A stretch of DNA of 38,021 bases. Origin: Saprospiraceae bacterium. GTDB taxonomy: Bacteria; Bacteroidota; Bacteroidia; Chitinophagales; Saprospiraceae. The DNA is taken from contig JAHDFX010000007.1 of assembly GCA_020627965.1 (NCBI GenBank), positions 1 to 38,021 of the forward strand. Direction: 5' to 3'. The position numbers and the translations under genes are program-made. Positions within the stretch are counted from its first letter, which is position 1, and each line of letters begins with the position of its first letter. Shown one piece after another: positions 24,701-28,344 of the stretch. The notes beneath the pieces were generated by a model, which made no database searches, was not told the origin of the DNA, and was given only the letters and a program-made list of their open reading frames with translations.

Positions 24701-27700
24701 TAGAATTTTTCGATCTCGCACTAACTAAAGTCTTGAATGGTGGACAGGTATATTATAATCCTGGTGATACCGTCAGCTTTACTGTTAGCGTATACAATCA
24801 GGGAACACTGCCTGCATATGATATTTCTATCGTAGACTATCCGCCAACGGGGCTTACACTGATTTCGCCTAATTGGTTCCTTGGTCTGACAGGACAGGCA
24901 TTCCATGAAATTCCTGGACCAATATTGCCTGGAAATTCAGCAAGCGTGGATATTACTTTCACGATTGATTCAAATGTAACAGGTGGTTCTTTGACTAATC
25001 TTGCAGAAATAGTCGCAGCAGAAGACGCAGCAGGTAACGTTCAGGATGATATTGATTCTACACCAAACAATGACCCCACAGATGATGTATTGTTATTTGA
25101 TAATAATATTAATAGTACACTTGGCGATGAAGATGACCATGATCCGGCTGAAGTTTTAATCGGCAATCAAATATTTGATCTTGCTTTGACTAAAATGCCG
25201 ACCGATCCAAATGGCATTTATGCACCCGGTGATGATGTCAGCTTTACTATAGAAGTGACCAATCAGGGTACAATAGATGCTTATAATGTACAGATAGTAG
25301 ATTACCTGCCTACAGGTATGATACTTAATGACAATGATTGGTTCCAGTCTTTTGGTAATGAAGCATACACTTCTATCCCAGGACCGATCATGGCTAATGG
25401 AGGAACAGCGACTGTAGAAATCACCGTAAGCATTGATCCAAATACAGCACTACAGAGCTTTACAAATTACGCTGAGATTAATACCGCACAGGACATCAAT
25501 GGTACAGCACAGGACGACATAGATTCTACACCGGATAATAACCCAGGTAATGATCCTGTCCTCGCTGATGATGATATTGATAGTTCTAATGGGGACGAAG
25601 ATGACCACGATCCGGCAACGATATCTATCAGTGTATTTGATCTGGCATTGGTAAAAACACTTAATTCAAGTCAGCCAACACCAATTAATCCGGGAGATGA
25701 TGTTACTTATACCATGACAATCATCAATCAGGGTAATACAGATGCTTACAATATCAATATTGCTGATTATATCCCTACGGGTATGACTTTGAATGACAGT
25801 GATTGGACAGAAACCTCTTCAGGCATTGCAGAAATGAATATGGCTATAGCAGGTCCGCTTACGCCAGGAAACATTATTAGTGTTGATCTAACCATGACAT
25901 TGGATGCCAACTTCACCGGCAATAGCCTTATTAACTATGCCGAAATCAGTTCAGCAGATAATGACCAGGATGATTCCAATACACCACCGACAGATAATGA
26001 TTCTACACCAGATACCAATGACTCGAATGATGGTACTCCTAGCGATAATGTAACTGATAATAGTAATGGAGATGAAGACGATCATGATCTGGAAGAAACG
26101 CCGATCAATCAATTCTTCGACCTTGCATTGACTAAAAATCTTGTCAATCCAACTGCCAATTACTATGCAGGTGATGATGTAACTTTTGTAATTTCAATAA
26201 CAAATCAAGGTAATATAGATGCTTATAATGTGGATATTGTTGATTATATCCCAACTGGAATGACTTTGAATGATGCAGATTGGTTACCTGGCTTATTGCC
26301 AAATATGGCACTCAATAGTATAGCCGGACCAATTGCCCCCGGACAGGTAGCAACTGTTGAAGTCACAATGACGATTGATGCTAACTCAACGGCTGTATCA
26401 TTAATCAACTTTGCAGAAATTACGGATGCAGAAGATGTCAATGGCGATTCTCCGACGGATATAGATTCTACACCAGATACCGACAATATCAATGATGGTT
26501 TCTATACTGATGACGAGATCAATAATGCTAATGGTGATGAAGATGACCATGATCCATCTGAAGTGCCATTGCAGAATTTCGATTTAGCGCTATTGAAAAA
26601 TGTTTCACCAAATCAGCAACTACCAGTCTTTGAAGGTCAGGATGTTACTTTTACATTTACGATCTATAATCAGGGAACGGTAGATGCTCAGAATGTACTA
26701 ATAACCGACTATATACCTGCCGGTTATGCACTAAACGATAATGACTGGAATCAGATAACTTCTACAGAGGCTAATATACTGGTGACAGATATTATACCTG
26801 CTGGCAGCAGTATGGATGTAGATATTACAATGACCATACTTCCTGGTTTTGCAAGTGACGATCTGATCAATTTTGGTGAAATATCTGCTGCTGAAGATAC
26901 AGAAGGCAACACACCAGCAGATTCTGACAGTACACCTGATAATATAAATGACGATGAATGGATAGATGGTGAGATCAGCAACAATGGCGGTGATGAAGAT
27001 GATCACGATCCCGCAACTGTTCCTGTAGCTGTATTTGATCTTGCATTGAGTAAAGTATTATTAGTACCGAGCGCTGGAGTACCTATTGAAGAAGGAGATT
27101 ATCTGATTTTCGGCATCTATCTTTACAATCAAGGTTCAGCACCAGCTTATAATATAGAGATCACTGATTATCTGCCACCAGAGCTGACACTTGCAGGCTC
27201 AGACTGGACAATAACAGCTCCGGGGCAGGCAAGCACTGTTTTCCCTGGCCCTTTAATGCCTGGCGAAACAGAGGTGGTCGAGATTATTGCCATAGTTAAC
27301 AGCACAGCATCCGGCATCATCAGCAACTATGCCGAGATCAGTGGTGCTCAGGATGTCAATGGTAATTCACCAATAGATATAGACTCTACACCAGATAATG
27401 ACAATAGTAATGATGGTGAAATGACGGATAATGAGATTTTTGAAGATGGACTAAATGGTAATGATCAGGATGACCATGATGTTGCGCTTGTTCCAATTAC
27501 GGAAGAAATATGTGCGATCACAGCAGAGCCAGACTATCTAGGGCTTTGCGCCAATGAGCCTTTAGTATTGTTTGCCAATGCAGCTGGTAGTAATGATGGA
27601 TATGTATTTAACTGGACAGGACCAAATGATTATGTCTCTGCATCCGAGAATCCAATTATACCGGCAGCTGATACTAGCGACACAGGTACTTATACACTTA

Positions 27701-28323
27701 CCATCACTGATAGTGATGGAGATTGTCCGATAGTTATAGAAATGGAGGTAACTATTATCCCATGTATATTGCCTATCAACCTGGCTTACTTTAAGGCTGA
27801 TGAAGATGATTGTGCTATCCATCTGCTTTGGGCAACCGAGCAAGAAGAGAATATGAGTCACTTCGACATTCAGACGAGTACAGATGGAGTCAACTTTACA
27901 ACTATTGACCGTATAGACGCTCTTGGTACTGCCAGTACTTATGAATATATAGATAAAGAGCCAATACCTGTCAACTACTACCGCTTACGTATAGTAGAAT
28001 TAGACGGAGCAATCAGTTACTCGGAAACTATAGTTGTCAATACAGATTGTACAGATCATACAGGATTTGAGGTATTCCCAAATCCATCAGTCAACGGTTT
28101 GGTCACAGTCCGATTGAACAGCAATTCAGACCATCAGGATGCAAGACTGATCGTTAGGGATATGCTAGGCAGGACTGTTATTGAGATACCATTTACAATA
28201 CAGGATGGAATCAACCTTGTCACTCTAGACCCAACAAGGTTAGCTGCTGCCACCTATGTAATTAGCATAGAAGGTGATGGCTTGGATTTACCTGCAAAAC
28301 GCTTTGTAAAATTGAATGAATAA
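3748..28323 (+). CDS. Giant secreted DUF11-repeat surface protein with T9SS type A sorting domain (8191 aa)
   Basis: A single uninterrupted frame encodes a probable cell-surface or released adhesin/fibre protein, likely above 0.8 MDa. A signal peptide is visible (basic residues 20-30, hydrophobic FLLVFLLSIS at 31-40, likely cleavage after ATYA46). Residues about 50-1570 are Cys-containing ectodomain that I cannot assign, with TSP3/dockerin-like Asp/Asn loops (DSNNDGIGDG near nt 5745). Then come two Ig-like regions (about 8461-8955), an SdrD_B-like domain (8962-9300), DUF11 repeats 1-5, an Ig-like domain and five SprB repeats, DUF11 repeats 6-35, an Ig-like domain (27508-27770), a Fn3-like segment (SHFDIQTSTDG, YYRLRIVELDG) and a type A C-terminal domain beginning FEVFPNPS. 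ATG 3748 is the only Met before the signal peptide. No Shine-Dalgarno sequence is present, as is usual in this phylum. A strong terminator closes the gene, suggesting a monocistronic unit. Function (adhesion, gliding, predation or matrix) cannot be decided from sequence. Confidence 0.9.
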   Translation: MANYRHLLSHPQILQADIHKSPKILKQTQRFLLVFLLSISYGATYAQTIDINLSNSVFSLCGESVLMTVEVTNNTGDTITGDLLVLDFSGASLYSWDNFNSLSGNINTVDFSAPSFSTGADMLDGDSYSFTLEINAECGAELLEAPAILANFYSNEVNPDATLLEGFNTIFADLSIISTEIAGNIRATLNIFDAVINVPDTLKVPLVNAGQGSIDKATYFVIESASVEYVDVLVNGVSLNQVGTSGDTIFFELDGSHFMNTVGAASNGDNFFDENEVLMICEVWQGSNCSSTEPIRRGAQYGCTADPLDFCRVSNVPTTGVSYAFALPELVGYRYDQLSNRPACYADTPTTLSVIVVNEGNAPAQTAKLDIYQHWFPGAIDITGFQAYTADQPTITYTTANLINTSNNQSCSAGPNFYRGVDVTFQDIDLYPGDTLFVTYQLNHGCDCRACDIQNVYDSQVRDITWTDFCARTYIDNDNVDFSEHDAVLQGFFQGESDITNTGAQHCFVYQITSGYSQWFSGANYPDAYFESQIDVQPGIDIVSVQNINASGVPTASTSIFSNTDGGAGANDETIVRTTSNVSNVFEICVNVDCSEVGTACPTSSTLNMTNYFVADPSCAASCQANVSCSSSFAMVFDCPPCGPCDGLSNTELKIERQNFGEYDSNNDGIGDGSVADASSFGIETDRFLAGDTLKAYMTGIVNDGSPLPTPHEWEHAFLELDVFTDDFVILGGDISVYDASTNTTLSCNTLFQYADNSNFITDISAPSMNSLGCDDFDGFQYAGGDSLFLCVYFTPKEPLVGVSSTPIIYSPMWYLSDDPTVGTDRDRCNFLLETLNQIGYSTYYRTEIGGRNFGGCETSPFWTENELWYGSRGFDEFNYEIRKPGIPQTYTFVKAPEFSFVLEDFLFRGREFYGSDTDVFFTTPPTSFFNINGDTLTFFAQDYINSLGNIQLDDGLRYYFYPRIIGNCQSEIGTYTSCNATTFDVDDNVFFQDTYSFDERCENWDYTGGPTLEVNALSPLNELFQQSSCTRLTLTNTTNIPAPFTFLHAEDVNNGLVVNDIVIDPDGAATVVSPGPLGIYELGEFPSGTTQIIEICVTATDCDPQQIAFTAGWDCTGYPDAVEEALCTNPSIVDFITVPGDFDVALISPATESVIVPLCDTTEFVYRISSTQLGYLSKIMQFFKLPNGMEYVDGSMELAYPVPVDSDTIFTSVQDPLLMASGSYRIIPTNLDPILSTEGLIGSPGAIDNTNILLFRFKTVTDCNYTSGRRPRFFTTAFDACGRRIKNILKLGPKVQIQNAFPQYDIDIIPAGLALNTCSNEIQTIDIEMTIDADSGILTSDGDSIRIILPPGLDYVMSSYNPIQNTATSPPNITSETEGQVLTWPIVPNLADGQIIDFEIDIQAVDVGQECGTDEILVQTYSQTDAACGDLECTIGVLSGEQSIGLTVTKPALSFVNSNIGLINDPPASQILQYSFDIYNGSAVEQNLSSPLTIQIWNDVDGNGLFDDAIDTYVTSINEAVQIAPGDTENISGEVNVNAGAACNILAILDPLDACVCELDVSNQITATVNNDFDMEITTCSDELVAVGPSPIAGFDYEWLSVNGSNLTALSDVNTTPTNLQFTNNSGSPIVWEFALRSSFDNCYAYDTIQVTIAPLIDEEVSIAACQGSSYILPGPLSGSNFNWTPNTDLDDANIASPTLDPTPVGSAVYDLTYTDDLGCTAYKRVIVNEANCANTAIGDTVWFDLNENGLQDSGEPGIPNVSVFLYTATNTSPGNHLSSIMTDANGYYLFDNIPAGNYIIGFQSPNGFVYTTYNNADDENDSDADPATGLTGAYYVPNGLADLTVDAGFIPDCNLDISISDNNICINEGGGAYSKDITVEISWNNAVFTYDFLNGTDDLILNFNGTVYEYPIYTLSGDTTLTFNVNASVGTINTTLSLESDTDCTANADLTGIIDCQYDLALIKDLDPVPASINYGDQLTFDITIENQGTQALTDIVINDFLPPGYGFNYGFNTGWIQSSPTTLFYNYNDILNPGQSATIPLTLEVLMASGTDVWTNIAEIQSMNDVNGIDRSNEDIDSTPDNNPTNDPGGQANSSADDELDGNGMGAPGDGVAATDEDDNDPETISIVDLALIKTLQTSPPYEYGDALTFEITVFNQGSVTAENIQVNDYIPAGYSYLASNNPDWSLTGSTAVNTIEGPLTPGNDTTFTITLELQQAGINDYVNIAELNYFEDGNGNNITNNDVDSQADNDPLNDAGGAPMSSADNSPLGDGSGTPGSDFASSDEDDADPALAAVFDLALTKIVSPTQPMPIELGSTVTFVINVFNQGNTDAYNITVADYIPEGMILNDASWTPNADSSMATQTIAGPITPGNAAQLTIRMNVDSSSVGGITTNYAEISAADDDTNSANTPPTDADSTPDTIDSNDGTPEDDDISNTNNDEDDHDPADFFIEIFDLALSKTINENTIQPVLSGDTVYFDITVYNEGTIDAYNIYLKDSVQTGLVLVDPAWTLTASDVAEINSPIAGPLAPADSATVTVAYMVDPDFIDLTLINYAQVSDADDDNIANNDPPSDRDSDEDNDDGDQSEDDEDSTPLSVLQSFDLALKKTLAPGQSSLIEPGDIVDFMITVYNQGSFKAYDIQIVDYLPVGLTNVDPNWTAGAGNEYFYQLDSLDRRDSIQIIMQTQVDNNLPTGSLTNYAEISEADDDTDPDNTPPVDPDSTPDNDNFNEGPIEDDDVNNTNNDEDDHDLAEIFIIDPDCEVSNTSPVCPGASVQLIESAGDAVSWTWSGPNGFSSNLQSPTVSPALSGVYTVTITDINGVSRACFTEVTVTPAMVINANVNNATCNTASDGSIDILVNGGTPPLTYDWSNDGADSPDNDFEDLTGISAGSYTLTVTDANNCQSTASYTINQPTNVACFISTNNVSCNGGDDGSITIIGTGGTPPYEYSLNGGAWQPGNTFSNLSLGMYNIGVRDSQGCLSTCSGNITEPTPVSCTAASTDMTDCFTNNGTVTISASGGTGSYTYSIDGVNFQASNVFSSLANNSYSLTVMDANGCISSCTAEITTPATPTCMVNATTNVSCFEGDDGSLIVSGTDGTGNYEYSIDGTNFQTSGAFNLLSAGTYTITVRNQESPSCISTCTTSITEPSASLTCSLNTTNETCILDDGTITAVSSGGTSPYEYSIDGGTFYQTNASFTGLTPGNYTIDIRDANGCTSSCSTIINTTCFDLALVKTVDTNQPTPIELGDLVNYEIEVFNQGTINAYNIEVVDYIPTGMTLVDPSWSPGADPNEVFKTITGPITPGNSAILTITLQIDNDYTGGITQNFAEINQADDDTDPNNTPPDDYDSTSDNNPDNDGDYTDDDTDNTDGDEDDQDPAEIFVEIFDLALTKTVSNTQSMPVAPGDSVTFTLTITNQGNVPAYDIQLADYIPADMSLNDTDWVENTPGIAELVMPLMGGLAPGASTTVDITLNIDATFQGGSITNYAEISDADNDTNDSNTPPTDIDSTPDTTDNNDGTPENDDIDNTNGDQDDHDLETVPVGQVFDLALVKTVSNTQATPITPGDLVTYDIQIINQGTLDAYNIEIVDYIPTGMSLADASWSAGATPGEVFQTIAGPITPNGSETITIVLQVDANYTGGNTQNFAEISQADDDTDNTNTPPTDIDSTPDNDEGNDGDYTDNDTDNTDSDEDDHDPADIFVEVFDLALTKTLASTQALPLGPGDDVTFTITIINQGNVPAYNIQLADYIPADMSLNDLDWDENTPGIAELDNIITGPLAPGASFPMDITMTIDANYQGDAITNFAEISAADNDTDNGNTPPTDIDSTPDTTDNNDGTPENDDIDNTNGDEDDHDLETIPVGQVFDLALVKTVSNTQTTPITPGDLVTYDIRVINQGTLDAYNIEVVDYIPEGMSLSDPAWSLGANPNEVFQTIVGPLPPNQDTSITIILKVDNPFTGTDIKQNFAEISEADDDMDPNNTPPVDLDSTPDNDADNDGDFTNDNVDGINGDEDDHDPADIFIEVFDLALIKTIDPAQTFPVMPGDEVTFNITVYNQGNVNAYDVQVSDYIPSNMTLNDPFWNENTPGIARLNNIVPGPLVPGGDINLEITFTIDPDFQGNSIINYAEISSADNDTNDANTPPEDIDSKPDEGEFGNGPVSDDVTDNSNDDQDDHDLAEVPITQTFDLALVKKLDPLQPMPINPGDNVSYLITVYNQGTLDAYNIEVVDYMPNNMILADASWNVGVNTSEAYQTYAGPLAPGDSTTLNITLQVDPGFTGGDLLNFAEISEADNDTDLNNTPPIDYDSTPDNDEQNDGNYIDNVTDNTNDDEDDHDPADIFVEFFDLALEKIISTDQSIPVSPGSDVTFSIIITNEGNVDAYNIAVVDYIPADMSLNDTDWSENMPGIAYLNTNIPGPLAPGASTSIDVTMTIDPNFQGDIIINHAEIESADNDQDNSNTPPDDEDSTPDDTNNGEVEDDHDPEQLPVGQVFDLALTKVLSAPDQLYYPGDSVTFTIEITNQGTIDAYNIQIADYLPANTSLADPDWFMSFGGDMAFHFINGPIPAYGGTTTIDITLLIDPNISGISNILNLAEISGATNASGTPQTDIDSNPNTNPNDDLLTVDDNIDSIFGDEDDHDPAQVSISYFDLALTKTISTSQNLPVGPGDDITFTLAITNQGNVDAYEIQLADYIPTGLILNDPDWMATGGIASLNTVIPGPLTPGATTTVDITFTVDSNFQGSEITNYAEISSADDKFDSNGIVEDEDSTPDNDPNNDGNSEDNDINNTNGDEDDHDPETIEIEQIFDLALVKTLDINTPTPVNPGDNLTYFITVYNQGTLDAYNIEIVDYIPTGLLLNDAAWSLGADPIEVYQTYAGPLVPGDSTTLSINLQVDPTFTGGTLQNFAEISEADNDTDPNNTLPTDNDSSADSDIANDGDYEDNSTDNTNGDEDDHDPADVFVEVFDLALVKTVSSTQTLPVGPGDNVTFTLTITNQGNVDAYDVELADYIPTDMSLNDADWTETSPGIATLDAAISGPIAPGFSASVDVTMMVNPTYQGNSITNYAEITAADNDTDDSNTPPSDNDSTPDSDETNDGAPEDNTIDNTNDDEDDHDPETIPVGQVFDLALVKTLNINQSNPVRPGDFVTYDITVINQGTLDAHAIEVVDYIPAGFTLADASWTVGAVNTEVYQTITGPLSPGDSTILTLVLQVDMDFPGGSSINFAEISSADDDTDPMNDPPTDTDSTPDNDNTNDGPPEDNDVDNTNGDEDDHDPEEVIVEIFDLALVKTVSAAQSLPVYPGDEVTFTLTVTNQGTIDAYNISLADYIPIDMTLNDPAWTESIPGIATTDLPAGTVIAPGQSESMNITFTIDAGFQGNSITNFAEISAADDDVDNTNTPPADVDSAPDIDNNNDGAPEDNVTDNTNGDEDDHDPETISVGQTFDLALTKSVSAGQSSNVAIGDSITFDITVSNQGTLNAYDIEIVDYIPEGMIIADPNWTAGINSGEYFTTITGPLYANTSTVIPITLEVGPDITGGTTQNFAEISSADDDTDNTNTPPTDIDSTPDDDNTNDGPFEDDVTDNTNGDEDDHDPADFFVEIFDLALTKQLVPTQSTPIEPGDNLTFIMEVTNQGNVDAYNIILTDYLPAGMSLNDGNWTDNNDGTATYSIIIGPVTPGNAVVVMLNVLVDNDFMGTSLTNVAEITTADDDLDPGNEAPTDIDSTPDDDNTNDGPSEDNDIDNTNGDEDDHDPETIEVQQTFDLALTKTLLDPTATYYIGDTVNYAIEIINQGTVDAYEVGLVDYIPAGLTLADNNWIAGFGNEAFTTIPGPVSAYGGTATMNISVVIDTDFSGGTLTNFAEITGAEDSDGNPQDDIDSTPDNDPGNDGPFTDDITDNSNNDEDDHDPADLTVDVFDLALLKDVSPNQDLPVFPGQDVTFVFTIYNQGTVDAQNIQITDYIPTGYVLNDSNWTSVSASEANTTLPGTLAAGTSTTTEITLTVQPGAAGNDLVNYGEISYAEDEEGTTPPDTDSTPDNNNDDNTVDGVIDGTGGDEDDHDPAPLPIGVFDVALNKVLSDPATTNLVQTGEIITFTIFVHNQGTDPIYNVLVTDYIPTGLTLFDADWTSVSPGEANITIPGPIAPGASEGVEISLTVNGNASGNIINFAEITAAEDQNGDTPLDADSTPDNNPDNDGNYTDDEIFGNSNAGEDEDDHDPADIVIGEFDLALLKTLAGGQDPVVSPGDLVTFQIEIFNQGDFDAADVVVTDYIPAGFTLADPNWVSVNDSTATTTISGPITVSSSEAVTIVLEVAADASAGTHTNFAEISYAEDTNDNPQDDIDSTPDNDNSNDGFVDDNTIDNDNGDEDDHDPADISVEIFDLALTKVLTDPSINYYPGDNISFTIEVFNQGSLDAYDVLLMDHIPSGLILNDANWQTLNGTEATTLLSDPIPAGTSTTVDINFTIDPNITGEASLINIAEIAGAEDENGIPQDDIDSTPDTDPINDGTVQDDNIDNDNGDEDDHDPANLDIEIFDLALTKVLTNPNIDYFPADSVTFSIEIFNQGSVDAYNIAISDYTPTGLILADADWTEMGGNANYTLAGPLNPGTSTSIDITFLIDSNISSQSTITNFAEISSAADENGDTPSDIDSNADANDSNDGTPEDNAIDNTNGDEDDHDPADITVDIFDLALVKTLADPTATYAPGDEVTFNIEVINQGTADAYNIELVDYIPNGLVLNDSDWTMFGFTKALTTIPGPIPPGSSETVSITFSINAVLAPGTSSLQNFAEIVSSENANNEPGEDIDSTPDSNPNNDGPYEDDVTDNTNGDEDDQDPATVPISNFDLALIKTLAGGQSSTVAPGDLVTFQITVYNQGDIDAADVEITDYIPAGFTLADGNWTSVNASMATTIINGPITAGSSEFVLITLQVNANASGEYTNFAEISYAEDTDDNPMSDVDSTPDNDNGNDGPPQDDVINNTNADEDDHDLADISVEFFDLALTKVLNGGQVYYNPGDTVSFTVSVYNQGTLPAYDISIVDYPPTGLTLISPNWFLGLTGQAFHEIPGPILPGNSASVDITFTIDSNVTGGSLTNLAEIVAAEDAAGNVQDDIDSTPNNDPTDDVLLFDNNINSTLGDEDDHDPAEVLIGNQIFDLALTKMPTDPNGIYAPGDDVSFTIEVTNQGTIDAYNVQIVDYLPTGMILNDNDWFQSFGNEAYTSIPGPIMANGGTATVEITVSIDPNTALQSFTNYAEINTAQDINGTAQDDIDSTPDNNPGNDPVLADDDIDSSNGDEDDHDPATISISVFDLALVKTLNSSQPTPINPGDDVTYTMTIINQGNTDAYNINIADYIPTGMTLNDSDWTETSSGIAEMNMAIAGPLTPGNIISVDLTMTLDANFTGNSLINYAEISSADNDQDDSNTPPTDNDSTPDTNDSNDGTPSDNVTDNSNGDEDDHDLEETPINQFFDLALTKNLVNPTANYYAGDDVTFVISITNQGNIDAYNVDIVDYIPTGMTLNDADWLPGLLPNMALNSIAGPIAPGQVATVEVTMTIDANSTAVSLINFAEITDAEDVNGDSPTDIDSTPDTDNINDGFYTDDEINNANGDEDDHDPSEVPLQNFDLALLKNVSPNQQLPVFEGQDVTFTFTIYNQGTVDAQNVLITDYIPAGYALNDNDWNQITSTEANILVTDIIPAGSSMDVDITMTILPGFASDDLINFGEISAAEDTEGNTPADSDSTPDNINDDEWIDGEISNNGGDEDDHDPATVPVAVFDLALSKVLLVPSAGVPIEEGDYLIFGIYLYNQGSAPAYNIEITDYLPPELTLAGSDWTITAPGQASTVFPGPLMPGETEVVEIIAIVNSTASGIISNYAEISGAQDVNGNSPIDIDSTPDNDNSNDGEMTDNEIFEDGLNGNDQDDHDVALVPITEEICAITAEPDYLGLCANEPLVLFANAAGSNDGYVFNWTGPNDYVSASENPIIPAADTSDTGTYTLTITDSDGDCPIVIEMEVTIIPCILPINLAYFKADEDDCAIHLLWATEQEENMSHFDIQTSTDGVNFTTIDRIDALGTASTYEYIDKEPIPVNYYRLRIVELDGAISYSETIVVNTDCTDHTGFEVFPNPSVNGLVTVRLNSNSDHQDARLIVRDMLGRTVIEIPFTIQDGINLVTLDPTRLAAATYVISIEGDGLDLPAKRFVKLNE
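8962..9300 (+). other. SdrD_B-like (Cna B-type) domain within the giant protein
   Basis: Residues 1739-1851 begin IGDTVWFDLNENGLQD, continue with GIPNVSVFLY, TDANGYYLFDNIPAGNY and end in VDAGF. This is the order seen in SdrD B-type domains of bacterial surface proteins, which are calcium-binding beta-sandwiches. The Asp/Asn-rich first loop is compatible with calcium binding. It separates the unassigned N-terminal ectodomain from the repeat region. Confidence 0.8.
9625..12021 (+). repeat. DUF11-type repeat array A (repeats 1-5, diverged)
   Basis: Five repeats start at 9625, 10138, 10642, 11116 and 11557 (spacing 441-513 bp). Each opens with (F)DLALxK, continues PGD or equivalent, a beta-rich core with NQG or NEG, DY(I/L)P, a single Trp, a GP(L/I) turn and NYAEI or similar, then an acidic Asp/Asn linker. 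Residues are about 1960-2758. This first block is clearly more divergent than array B: repeat 1 starts YDLAL, repeat 2 lacks the Phe, and repeats 1-2 have long linkers with GMGAPGD or GSGTPGS inserts. That fits older copies at the edge of an expanding array. Confidence 0.88.
12262..13431 (+). repeat. Five SprB-type repeats interrupting the DUF11 array
   Basis: Five copies of about 75-80 residues each contain a Cys followed by DGS/DGT/NGT, GGTPP or similar, YEYSIDG, a Phe-rich turn and YTLTVTDANGC-type ends. This is the SprB repeat of Bacteroidota gliding adhesins. Just before it, 12022-12261 encodes an Ig/PKD-like domain (SPVCPG, WTWSGPNGF, GVYTVTITD). The island lies precisely between DUF11 repeats 5 and 6, with the last SprB copy ending TTC directly before FDLAL. 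Confidence 0.85.
13432..27507 (+). repeat. DUF11-type repeat array B (repeats 6-35)
   Basis: Thirty repeats start (first base of the FDLAL codons) at 13432, 13906, 14386, 14860, 15340, 15817, 16297, 16771, 17212, 17680, 18154, 18628, 19108, 19582, 20062, 20536, 21013, 21475, 21931, 22402, 22864, 23326, 23785, 24250, 24709, 25174, 25636, 26116, 26578 and 27034. Typical landmarks are FDLALxK, PGDxVTF, NQGxxDAYN, DYIPxGM, an invariant Trp, GPxxPG, NFAEI or NYAEI, DSTPD, NDG and DEDDHDP. Three classes can be distinguished: class A (LVKT, TYDI, EVVDYIP), class B (LTKT, TFTLTITNQGNV, LADYIP, DMSLND) and a shorter class C (YYPGD, linker with AEDxxG and QDDIDS). DUF11 modules are extracellular beta-sandwich repeats; no enzymatic role is known for them. 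Confidence 0.92.
28066..28320 (+). other. T9SS type A C-terminal sorting domain of the giant protein
   Basis: Residues 8107-8191 begin FEVFPNPSVNGLVTV, contain VRDMLGRTV and AATYVISIEG and end with KRFVKLNE. This matches the type A Por secretion signal (FxVYPNPxxG, then a D..GR(x)V motif, then GxYxlxi and a basic end). It directs outer-membrane export by the type IX system and usually cleavage plus surface attachment. Its presence at the true C terminus shows that the 24.6-kb frame is complete. Confidence 0.93.
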
Positions 28324-28344
28324 ATTTTGAACGAACTAGTTTTG

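Noticed and set aside
9625-27507. Regular repeats that could suggest a CRISPR array or tandem satellite
   Set aside because: The unit is about 470 bp, stays in frame throughout and encodes conserved beta-sandwich modules. There are no short identical repeats with unique spacers.
3748-28323. Protein length of 8191 residues equals 2 to the 13th minus 1
   Set aside because: Numerical coincidence; the repeat lengths are uneven and no doubling scheme explains the total.
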